This document shows positions 5,627 through 12,021 of a DNA stretch of 12,021 bases, piece by piece (the stretch's first letter is position 1; every line of letters begins with the position of its first letter). Source of the stretch: an uncultured Synergistales bacterium (GTDB lineage Bacteria; Synergistota; Synergistia; Synergistales; Aminobacteriaceae); assembly GCA_905233515.1 (NCBI GenBank), contig CAJOEQ010000105.1:1-12021 (forward strand). Direction: 5' to 3'. The position numbers were made by a program, and so were the translations under genes. Under the pieces are notes generated by a model, which searched no databases, had not been told where the DNA came from, and worked only from the letters and a program-made list of their open reading frames with translations.

Positions 5627-8317
5627 TTATTCGTCGTCATCATCTGAGTCAGAATCAGGACAAGGCACGTTATAAAATATCGCCGTCAAAACTGGAATCA
5701 CTAAGAGAGTTAAAATAGTGCTGACCGTCAAACCTGACATTATAGTAACAGCCATCGGCCCGAACATTACATCCCATATTAAAGGAATCATGCCTAAAAC
5801 TGTAGTAAATGCTGACATTGCAACAGGTCTTAAACGCGCGACTCCATCTTCAACGATTGACTCGTATTTATCTCGTCCGGCTGCAAAATCCGCGCTAACT
5901 TGATCAAGTAAAACTATAGAATTTTTTGCGAGCATTCCCACGAGTGAAAGAAGTCCGACTATAGCAAGAAAACTTACCTCCATATTTGCAAGCCATAAGC
6001 CGAGAACTATTCCGATTAAAATTAGCGGCAATGAGATAAATATTATAAATGTCTGTCTGAAACCGTTAAATAAAAATATCATGATTATAAACATTATAAG
6101 AATCGCAGCCGGGAACGCTACGGCCATTCCTGCCATTGACTCGTCTGATAGTTCATGTTCGCCGCCCCATTCAAGTGTATAGCCGAATGGTAATTCTAGA
6201 GATTCAATTTTAGGCTTGATTCTTGCTAAATACTCATCTGCATTCAGGCCGAATTTTACTTCACTCATAGCAGAAATATAACGACTTCTATCACGACGCA
6301 TGATTATATTATCTTCAAAGACTGTCTCAAGATTTGAGAACACTGTACCGAGCGGGACTGTTTTATTCAGAGTCGGCGACCATACGGGAATCGAGCTCAA
6401 TAATTCAACGTTATTGCGTTCGTCGGGATTTAAGGCCGCATAAATTGACAGTGATTTATCCCCTTCACGAAATGCCCCGATAGTTACTCCTGTTGTTGCC
6501 ATTATAGCAGCGTAATTAATTAATGGCCGGCCAAGTCCAAGAGCCTGCATTTGATCTTTGAGAATTTGAGGGCGTATTACTTCCACTTTATCGCGCCAGT
6601 TATCACGCACAAATTTTGATGATGGATCTTGACGCATGATTTCACACGCTTGATTAACAATTTTGCGTAAAACTTCCGGATCTTCTCCGTAAAATCTTGC
6701 GCCTATTTTCTCGCTCATTCCTGCACCTCGCGCGAATAACCTGCAATAACCTTCAACAGGCAGCATTTTCTCGTCAATATATTTTTGAGCATTCAATAAC
6801 ATTTTCCGAGTGTCCTTTGCGTCTTCCATTTCGACAATTAACTGCGAGAATGCATTACTCCCTTCAGGCGGTGAATATGTCAGCATGAATCTTAACCCGC
6901 CCCCGCCTATAAATTGAGTAACATTTTTGACTCCCGGCTGTGATTTTATGTAATCTGCTAATTTTTGAGTCTCTCTTTCCTGCGCACCCAGTGAAGAGCC
7001 TTCTATGTTCCATAAATCTATATTAAAATATGCTGTCTCAGCATCAGGGAAGAAACTAGTTTTCATTGTTGAGAAAATCATCAGAGAGCCTATAAACATC
7101 GCGATTGTTACTGCAACAGTTATGAATCTATTTCGTAAGCATAACTCAAGAAATGATTTATATAATTTAAATAAAAAACTGTCGTAAGGGTCTTTATCCT
7201 GCTTAGAAGGCTTTAAAAAAATTTTCCCGAGAACTGGAGCAGCTATTAACGCAGCAAGCCAGCTTAAAAACATGGAAATTCCTACAACAGAAAATAACGA
7301 GTTCAGATATTCGCCCGCTTGAGCTTTAGAGAGTCCCACTGGAGCAAATGCCAATACAGCTATAAACGTCCCGCCCAGCATTGCCCATTTTGATGACTCA
7401 ACTGAATTGCTCGCAGCGTCTTCTAAAGTCATGCCCCTTTCTACTCCTACAAGCATTCCTTCAGCTACGACAATCCCATTATCGACGAGTGAACCCAGCG
7501 CAATAATTAACGCCGCAAGTGATATCATCTGTAAAGTAATTCCGGTATAATTCATTATCGTGAAAGTTCCTGCTACAGTGATTAATAATATAAGCCCTAT
7601 TATCAAGCCCGAACGAAGACCCATGAAAATTAATAAGACTCCTACGACTATAAATAAAGACTCGCCTAAATTAATCAAGAAATCATCAGTAGATTTTATA
7701 ACTTGTTCAGACTGCATATAAATCTCGTTTAATTCGATTCCGACGGGGCGAAAAGATTCTAACTCCTTCAGACGCTTTGAGACAGCGCGGCCCATATTAA
7801 CGACATTCCCGCCCTCAACTGTTGAAATTCCTATAGCAAGCGCAGGACGATTATTAAATTTTAGCTTGAAAGTTTGAGGATCTACATAATCACGTCTTAC
7901 TGTTGCAATTTCTCGCAGTCTCGTTAAATTTCCGCCTGAATTCCCGATTACTAAGTCTTCTATATCTTCAACAGAAAAAATTGCGCTTGTCGGAGAAATT
8001 CTTATATATCTATCACCGAGCGTAATATTTCCGGTTTGAGATAAAGTATTTTGTTGAGTCAATGCCGCAAAAATTGTTAAGGGTGAAAGTCCTAAATTTG
8101 CTATTCTTGACGCGGAGAACTCTATATAAATTCCTTCTGTCTGTTCACCTAAAATTTTAACGCTTGCGACTCCAGGGACTAAGACTAAATTTTTCTTGAG
8201 AAAGTCAGCATAATCGTATAATTCTTTCATTGTGTAGCCGTCGCCTACGAGTGCGTAATATTGCCCGTAAACTTCGCCGAAATCGTTATTTATTATAATC
8301 GTAGCTCCTGAAGGCAT
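5627..8317 (-). CDS. RND pump remainder, porter and membrane domains (896 residues)
   Basis: The in-frame remainder of the RND permease extends back to about 8416, but its first possible start is ATG 8317, with no ribosome site before it. It contains the rest of the first porter half; the TM2-TM6 block (from about residue 212), including the TM4 proton-relay region ALGSLVDNGIVVAEG with D279 and N280 where AcrB has two aspartates; the second porter half (about 425-730); and the second membrane block ending LTLLVIPVLTAIFY. The Asp-Asn pair is common in non-enterobacterial RND subfamilies. The C-terminus closes with an unusual acidic tail, CPDSDSDDDDE. Substrate cannot be predicted. Without TM1 and the first porter strands it should not fold as a working pump. 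Confidence 0.75.
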   Translation of the reverse strand: MPSGATIIINNDFGEVYGQYYALVGDGYTMKELYDYADFLKKNLVLVPGVASVKILGEQTEGIYIEFSASRIANLGLSPLTIFAALTQQNTLSQTGNITLGDRYIRISPTSAIFSVEDIEDLVIGNSGGNLTRLREIATVRRDYVDPQTFKLKFNNRPALAIGISTVEGGNVVNMGRAVSKRLKELESFRPVGIELNEIYMQSEQVIKSTDDFLINLGESLFIVVGVLLIFMGLRSGLIIGLILLITVAGTFTIMNYTGITLQMISLAALIIALGSLVDNGIVVAEGMLVGVERGMTLEDAASNSVESSKWAMLGGTFIAVLAFAPVGLSKAQAGEYLNSLFSVVGISMFLSWLAALIAAPVLGKIFLKPSKQDKDPYDSFLFKLYKSFLELCLRNRFITVAVTIAMFIGSLMIFSTMKTSFFPDAETAYFNIDLWNIEGSSLGAQERETQKLADYIKSQPGVKNVTQFIGGGGLRFMLTYSPPEGSNAFSQLIVEMEDAKDTRKMLLNAQKYIDEKMLPVEGYCRLFARGAGMSEKIGARFYGEDPEVLRKIVNQACEIMRQDPSSKFVRDNWRDKVEVIRPQILKDQMQALGLGRPLINYAAIMATTGVTIGAFREGDKSLSIYAALNPDERNNVELLSSIPVWSPTLNKTVPLGTVFSNLETVFEDNIIMRRDRSRYISAMSEVKFGLNADEYLARIKPKIESLELPFGYTLEWGGEHELSDESMAGMAVAFPAAILIMFIIMIFLFNGFRQTFIIFISLPLILIGIVLGLWLANMEVSFLAIVGLLSLVGMLAKNSIVLLDQVSADFAAGRDKYESIVEDGVARLRPVAMSAFTTVLGMIPLIWDVMFGPMAVTIMSGLTVSTILTLLVIPVLTAIFYNVPCPDSDSDDDDE

Positions 8318-8400
8318 ATAAACTTGAGCGTCATTAACTTTTTGCCGTAATTTGTCCCATATTTGCGGGAGTTCTTTGCTCGTGTATTCGTCCTTAATGT

Positions 8401-8664
8401 CTACATAAATAATGATCTCGATCTAATATGCTTAATTTCTCCCATTGCCTGTACTGCGTCTTCAATTCGGGCTGTTACTTCCTGTTCGACTTCATAGGCA
8501 CTAGCACCGGGGTAAATTGCGCTTATAACAGCAGTCTTAATTGTGAATGAAGGATCTTCAAGTTTTCCGATTTGAAAATATGCCATGACTCCGCCAGCTA
8601 GAGTCAATAAGCACAAAAATATAATCACTCGAAATCTTTTAATGCTTGCTCGTGCAATGTCCAT
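8401..8664 (-). CDS. RND pump N-terminal fragment (87 residues)
   Basis: ATG 8664 is preceded seven bases upstream by GAGGAG (8672-8677), which sits in the last codons of the adaptor gene, so translation is coupled to it. The fragment holds the cytoplasmic start MDIARASIKRF, the first membrane helix (about 13-30), and the first porter-domain strand with the family pattern AVISAIYPGASAYEVEQEVTARIEDAVQAMGEIKHIRS. After SRS the frame runs into LFM and a premature TAG (8401-8403). As a free product it would be a one-helix membrane peptide facing the periplasm, probably degraded. Confidence 0.7.
   Translation of the reverse strand: MDIARASIKRFRVIIFLCLLTLAGGVMAYFQIGKLEDPSFTIKTAVISAIYPGASAYEVEQEVTARIEDAVQAMGEIKHIRSRSLFM
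8414..8423 (-). other. Frameshift lesion site in the RND gene
   Basis: The two frames meet at a tandem-like GATCGAGATC (8423 down to 8414), i.e. GATC twice, six bases apart, which is also an inverted copy of itself in part (GATC-NN-GATC). A deletion junction formed by slippage or short-homology recombination between GATC copies would explain both the lost residues and the frame change. This is an inference from the junction sequence; the undeleted parent sequence is not in the window. Confidence 0.5.
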
Positions 8665-8668
8665 TTTA

Positions 8669-9811
8669 TTACTCCTCTAATAGTCTAACGTGCTGGCCTT
8701 CATGCAAGAAATTTACTCCCGCAGTAATTATAATATCGCCGTCTTTAATATTTCCTTCTATATTGATTAAAGCGTTGTTATTAATTTCACCGAGTTTGAC
8801 GGGAATTTTTTTCGCTTGGCCGGAGTCATAAAGCCAGATAAAATTATTTGCTCCCTGATTCAAAATTGCAGTAGTAGGCACAAAAAATTTGCGTGTTGTG
8901 TCAGTATCTCCCGTTAAATCAGCCTCAACAGTTACAGCCATCCCGGGCAGAATTCTAAAATCTTTCTGAGCAGGCATTACAGCTGTTACAGCATAAGTAT
9001 TAGCTCCTGTTGCCTTTGTAGCGATTTCTTTAATGCTCAACGGGAATAATTTATCTGGGAGTGCTTCAAATCTCGCATTGAGCGTAAATAATTTCTCGTT
9101 TTTCTTTAAATCCTGCAAATTATTAACTCTACGAATCGGAGCAAGTAAAATATCATTATCAGGAATGTTAAAAACTATTTCGAGCGAGCTTAAATCCTGT
9201 AAACTAAAAATAGTCTGCTTTGCGTTGATGTCCTGAAAATTTTCGGCTGACCTGTCAGCAATTACCCCGTCAAATGGAGCTGTCAATCTCGTATCATTCA
9301 ATGAATCGCGGGCGGCCTTTACGTTTGCTTCAGCGGTTTTGACTGCTGATTTTGTTACGTCCAATTGAGTTTTATAAGTGTCATATGCTGCTCTTGATAC
9401 TGCACGTTGTTTATATAAATTTTCGTAGCGTTTAAAATTTGCTTGAGCGTCCTTATATTGTGCCTGTGCTTGAGATAACGCGCTTTGAGCCTGTGATAAT
9501 CTCGTGTTAAAATCTCTAGGATCAAGAGTCGCCAGTAATGCACCTTTTTTAACATGAGCTCCCTTTTCGACTTGAATATTATTAAGAGTTCCTGCTACTC
9601 TGAAAGACAAATCCGCGCGTTTACCTCCCTGAACAGTCCCGAAATAGTGCCTATTAAACGTTGAGCCTGAATCTTTAATTATCATAGTTCGTACAGGTCT
9701 AATAATTTCGGGTTCTGGTAGAGATTCTTTCTTTGCTCGTAAAGTATTAAATCCGTAAAGAATCCCAGCAACTAAAGCCGCCACGACTAAAAATTTTATA
9801 ATATGTCTCAT
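8669..9811 (-). CDS. RND efflux periplasmic adaptor (membrane fusion protein)
   Basis: Links the inner-membrane RND pump to an outer-membrane channel. Start: ATG 9811, with AGGAG (9821-9825) nine bases upstream. An ATG at 9877 in frame would add 22 residues but lies in the glgB terminator T-tract and upstream of the promoter's predicted start, so I reject it. The 380-residue product has one N-terminal membrane anchor (IIKFLVVAALVAGILYGF, about 4-21) without a lipobox. Next come a lipoyl/barrel-sandwich half (FRVAGTLNNIQVEKGAHVKKGALLATLDP, about 70-98), an alpha-helical hairpin rich in Ala, Gln and Lys (about 100-170), the second lipoyl half (LTAPFDGVIADR), a beta-barrel, and a membrane-proximal domain ending HEGQHVRLLEE. 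Its stop lies four bases before the RND start. The gene appears intact although its partner pump is frameshifted. Confidence 0.9.
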   Translation of the reverse strand: MRHIIKFLVVAALVAGILYGFNTLRAKKESLPEPEIIRPVRTMIIKDSGSTFNRHYFGTVQGGKRADLSFRVAGTLNNIQVEKGAHVKKGALLATLDPRDFNTRLSQAQSALSQAQAQYKDAQANFKRYENLYKQRAVSRAAYDTYKTQLDVTKSAVKTAEANVKAARDSLNDTRLTAPFDGVIADRSAENFQDINAKQTIFSLQDLSSLEIVFNIPDNDILLAPIRRVNNLQDLKKNEKLFTLNARFEALPDKLFPLSIKEIATKATGANTYAVTAVMPAQKDFRILPGMAVTVEADLTGDTDTTRKFFVPTTAILNQGANNFIWLYDSGQAKKIPVKLGEINNNALINIEGNIKDGDIIITAGVNFLHEGQHVRLLEE

Positions 9812-9848
9812 TAATTCACACTCCTGAAAAATTGCTATTTTTGCAGGA

Positions 9849-9877
9849 ATTATAAAACTTTTAGCAGAATTAAACAA
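9849..9877 (-). promoter_or_regulatory. Promoter of the efflux operon
   Basis: On the minus strand TTGTTT (9877-9872) and a perfect TATAAT (9854-9849) are separated by 17 bases. Transcription would start near 9842, about 30 bases before the adaptor ATG (9811). The -35 overlaps the end of the T-tract of the glgB terminator. No obvious operator palindrome or regulator gene is seen beside it. Confidence 0.6.
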
Positions 9878-9906
9878 AAAAAGCGAGCAGCTTACTCACT
9901 GCCCGC
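9876..9906 (-). terminator. Rho-independent terminator of glgB
   Basis: On the minus strand GCGGGCAG (9906-9899) pairs with CTGCTCGC (9890-9883) through eight positions including one G-T wobble, around an eight-base loop, followed by seven T (9882-9876). It begins 16 bases behind the glgB stop and insulates the efflux operon from glgB transcription. Confidence 0.9.
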
Positions 9907-9922
9907 CGAGAAATTTTTTTAT

Positions 9923-11857
9923 TTATTCCTGCTCATTCTTAGTGTGAAAGTGAAACATTACGATTCCCAATGGCGGCAAAGTTAATTGTAATGAATACGG
10001 ATAACCGTGAGACTCGCTTAAGTCTGACTCCATTCCGCCGCAATTGCCTAAACCTGAACCGCCGTATTTTTCCGCGTCAGAGTTTAATATTTCCTTCCAG
10101 AATCCAGCACGGGGGACTCCGACTTTATACCCATAACGAGGAACGGGCGTAAAATTAGCAGCACATAAAATATACTCGTCGTCGCTCTTACCTTTACGAA
10201 GCCAAACGATAACGCTTTGCTGCCAGTCTGAACAGTCAATCCATTTGAATCCGTCCGGCGTAAAATCTAACTCGTGAAGGGGCTTATAAGTTTTCAAAGC
10301 GTGATTTAAATCTCTGACCCAGTCTTGAATCCCTCTGAAGTCAGGTTTTTGCAGTAAATGCCACTCAAGCGCCGAGTCGTGATTCCATTCGAGTCCCTGC
10401 GCAAATTCACAGCCCATAAATAATAATTTTTTGCCCGGATGAGCCCACATATAACCGAGTAAGAGTCTCAAATTCGCGCGTTTCTGCCACCAATCGCCCG
10501 ACATCTTATTAATTAATGAGCCTTTACCGTGTACAACTTCATCATGAGAAATCGAGAGCATGAAATTTTCACTGAATGCGTACCAAATACTGAAAGTTAA
10601 TTGATTCTGATGCCAGCTGCGATAAACAGGCTCAAGACTCATATAATCTAAAGTATCATGCATCCAGCCCATATTCCATTTCATGCCGAAACCGAGTCCG
10701 CCGAGAAATACAGGACGTGTTACCATTGGCCAGTCTGTGCTTTCTTCTGCGATTGTCTGAATAGTTCCGAACCTGCCGAATAATTCGCTGTTGAGATCTC
10801 TTAAAAGCGAAATTGCCTCAAGATTTTCTTTGCCGCCGTAGACATTCGGAATCCATTCGCCGTCTCGTCTTGAATAATTTAGATACAGCATTGAAGCAAC
10901 GGCATCGATTCTTAGACCGTCAGCGTGATATTTATCAATCCAGAATGCAGCACTTGAGATCAAGAAACTTCTAACTTCATTGCGGCCATAATTAAAAATA
11001 TAGCTGCCCCAGTCAGGATGATAGCCACGTCGCGGGTCTTCGTGTTCATATAAGGCCGTCCCGTCGTAGCGAGCGAGTCCAAAATCATCAGTCGGGAAGT
11101 GACTCGGCACAAAGTCAAGAATTACAGCAATATTTTTTTTGTGAAGTTCGTCAATTAACATCATGAAATCTTCAGGCGTTCCATATCGACAAGTCGGAGC
11201 AAAATATCCGAGTGTCTGATAACCCCATGAGCCGTAAAATGGGTGTTCCATGACCGGCAAAAATTCAACGGCGTTGAATCCCATATCTTCACAATATCCG
11301 GGTAATTCCTGCGCCATTTCCTTATATGACAGCGATAAACCGTCGTCCCAGTGCCGCCGCCATGAGCCTAAATGTACCTCGTAAACGCTTAAGGGTGCGC
11401 CGAGATTCATTTTTTCGCCTCTGTGTGCAAGCCATTCAGAGTCTCCCCATTCGTATTCGGGCCAATGGGTAATTGATGATGTTCTCGGTGGAAGTTCGAA
11501 CAGGCGCGAGAATGGATCCATTTTTTCTTTGATTTCGCCGTGAACGTTCTTAATGCAGAATTTGTAAAGCTCCCATTTTTTGAGATCAGGGACAAAGCCC
11601 TCCCAGATTCCTGAACCGTCCCAACGAGGTGCGAGCGGATGTGCTTCAGTGTTCCAATAATTGAAATTTCCTACTACACTGACTGATTGCGCATTAGGTG
11701 CCCAGACACTAAAGGCGACTCCTTCTACTCCGTCCGCTGGATCAGTGAAGGGAATTGCGCCCATTTTGTCATATAAACTGTAGTGAGTGCCTTGCTTAAA
11801 CAAGAAAATATCATAATCGCTCAGTGCTGATACTCCGTGTCTTATGCTTCCTGCCAT
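9923..11857 (-). CDS. glgB: 1,4-alpha-glucan (glycogen) branching enzyme
   Basis: Cuts an alpha-1,4 glucan chain and transfers it to an alpha-1,6 position in glycogen (cytoplasmic, GH13). ATG 11857 is preceded by AGGAGGT (11875-11869). The 644-residue product starts with a short lead, FKQGTHYSLYDKMGA (20-34). A CBM48 module follows (FSVWAPNAQSVSVVGNFNYWN, 49-69), then the catalytic barrel with EVHLGSWRR (160-168), VEFLPVMEHPFYGSWGYQ (197-214), DFVPSHF (248-254), the nucleophile D318 in DGLRIDAV, the acid/base E371 in IAEEST, and the transition-state D439 in SHDEVVHGKGS. A C-terminal beta domain closes the protein. All three catalytic carboxylates are present. The length matches forms lacking the extra N1 domain of the E. 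coli enzyme. No glgA, glgC or glgP is adjacent; other glycogen genes, if any, lie outside the window. Confidence 0.96.
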   Translation of the reverse strand: MAGSIRHGVSALSDYDIFLFKQGTHYSLYDKMGAIPFTDPADGVEGVAFSVWAPNAQSVSVVGNFNYWNTEAHPLAPRWDGSGIWEGFVPDLKKWELYKFCIKNVHGEIKEKMDPFSRLFELPPRTSSITHWPEYEWGDSEWLAHRGEKMNLGAPLSVYEVHLGSWRRHWDDGLSLSYKEMAQELPGYCEDMGFNAVEFLPVMEHPFYGSWGYQTLGYFAPTCRYGTPEDFMMLIDELHKKNIAVILDFVPSHFPTDDFGLARYDGTALYEHEDPRRGYHPDWGSYIFNYGRNEVRSFLISSAAFWIDKYHADGLRIDAVASMLYLNYSRRDGEWIPNVYGGKENLEAISLLRDLNSELFGRFGTIQTIAEESTDWPMVTRPVFLGGLGFGMKWNMGWMHDTLDYMSLEPVYRSWHQNQLTFSIWYAFSENFMLSISHDEVVHGKGSLINKMSGDWWQKRANLRLLLGYMWAHPGKKLLFMGCEFAQGLEWNHDSALEWHLLQKPDFRGIQDWVRDLNHALKTYKPLHELDFTPDGFKWIDCSDWQQSVIVWLRKGKSDDEYILCAANFTPVPRYGYKVGVPRAGFWKEILNSDAEKYGGSGLGNCGGMESDLSESHGYPYSLQLTLPPLGIVMFHFHTKNEQE

Positions 11858-11894
11858 CTGAAAAAATTACCTCCTATTTTATTAATAAAATTTT

Positions 11895-11948
11895 AATTCT
11901 CTTGTGAATGAATCGTGTTAATTGAATAATATCATGTTTTAGAGAATT
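11895..11948. repeat. 8-bp inverted repeat around the glgB -10 box
   Basis: AATTCTCT (11895-11902) is the exact reverse complement of AGAGAATT (11941-11948), with 38 bases between the arms; the predicted glgB -10 lies between them. The layout and the TTCTC core recall the inverted repeat upstream of the OmpH-like gene. In AT-rich DNA an eight-base match can arise by chance. Confidence 0.35.
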
Positions 11949-11954
11949 TCACGC
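11926..11954 (-). promoter_or_regulatory. glgB promoter, extended -10
   Basis: Read on the minus strand, TGATATTAT (11934-11926) is an extended -10. The hexamer 17 bases upstream, GCGTGA (11954-11949), is far from consensus. Transcription would begin near 11919, giving a leader of about 60 bases. The same TGn-plus-hexamer style is seen before the OmpH-like and aspartokinase genes, pointing to a host that relies on extended -10 elements. Confidence 0.45.
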
Positions 11955-11968
11955 ACAAATTAACGAGT

Positions 11969-11999
11969 TTGCATTAATTACTTTTTATCAGTGTATAAT
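11969..11999 (+). promoter_or_regulatory. Outward promoter for a divergent gene beyond the window
   Basis: A perfect TATAAT (11994-11999) preceded by GTG, with a partial -35 TTGCAT (11969-11974) at a long 19-base spacing, points rightward out of the window. No start codon with a ribosome site follows before the end at 12021, so the gene it would serve is not visible. Confidence 0.35.
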
Positions 12000-12021
12000 T
12001 AAACATACTTATATTATTATC

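Larger units (their letters stand above)
5627..8664 (-). pseudogene. Frameshifted RND efflux pump (AcrB/HAE1-type permease)
   Basis: The whole locus corresponds to one inner-membrane RND drug/proton antiporter of about 1020 residues, the permease of a tripartite efflux complex. It is broken near 8414-8427. The first frame reads ...MGEIKHIRSRS then LFM and stops at 8401. The correct continuation, IIYVDIKDEYTSKELPQIWDKLRQKVNDAQVYMPSG, lies in another frame from about 8416 on. Both sides show full family conservation, so the lesion looks recent. The family pattern between these pieces (RS-S-RPGVS-V) suggests that about five residues are missing; with the frame offset this means 1 mod 3 lost bases, most simply 16. 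The gene follows the adaptor gene after four bases. With only the short first piece properly started, no working pump is expected, unless the break is an assembly artefact or restored by a rare event. Confidence 0.8.

Noticed and set aside
8401-8430. Programmed ribosomal frameshift in the RND gene.
   Set aside because: There is no slippery heptamer or downstream pseudoknot at the junction, and the missing residues of the family pattern fit a deletion better.
9812-9877. A 22-residue N-terminal extension of the adaptor protein from ATG 9877.
   Set aside because: It begins within the glgB terminator T-tract and upstream of the predicted transcription start; ATG 9811 has AGGAG at good spacing and directly precedes the membrane anchor.

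Overview
The window is AT-rich chromosomal DNA from a bacterium with an outer membrane. It encodes a Skp/OmpH-type periplasmic chaperone, secreted binding proteins and a tripartite-type RND efflux pair. It also carries genes typical of Firmicutes-like anaerobes: a QueT vitamin/queuosine-precursor transporter and an aspartokinase of the monofunctional ThrD-like type. A diderm anaerobe with Firmicutes-like metabolism and Liv-type binding proteins fits a gut Synergistota lineage best. That assignment is an inference from gene content, not from a marker gene.

Left half (1-5597, all + strand). The 3' tail of an unidentified gene (possibly coaBC) overlaps the start of a priA-type gene. The PriA product keeps its eight zinc-ligand cysteines and its N- and C-terminal domains, but its helicase motifs are eroded. 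Directly behind it, with a strong Shine-Dalgarno but no ATG/GTG/TTG at the expected place, lies queT, apparently started from ATT. A 219-base regulatory gap with candidate promoters and an inverted repeat precedes a two-gene unit: an OmpH/Skp-like chaperone and a Liv-type substrate-binding-like protein. An aspartate kinase with its own extended -10 promoter follows and ends at a textbook rho-independent terminator.

Right half (5598-12021, all - strand). Read in the direction of transcription, glgB (glycogen branching enzyme) comes first and ends at a strong terminator. The periplasmic adaptor (membrane fusion protein) and the RND inner-membrane pump follow, driven by a promoter whose -35 region overlaps the glgB terminator T-tract. 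The RND gene is broken: an early frameshift, best explained by loss of about 16 bases, separates an 87-residue N-terminal piece from an 896-residue remainder. No outer-membrane channel gene is present. An outward-facing promoter at the right edge suggests a divergent gene just outside the window.

I see no mobile element, CRISPR array, tRNA or rRNA. No complete new multi-gene system is visible. The most interesting points are the helicase-dead PriA, the non-AUG queT start, the pump lesion, and a strong excess of the pentamer GAGTC/GACTC that runs through all codon phases.
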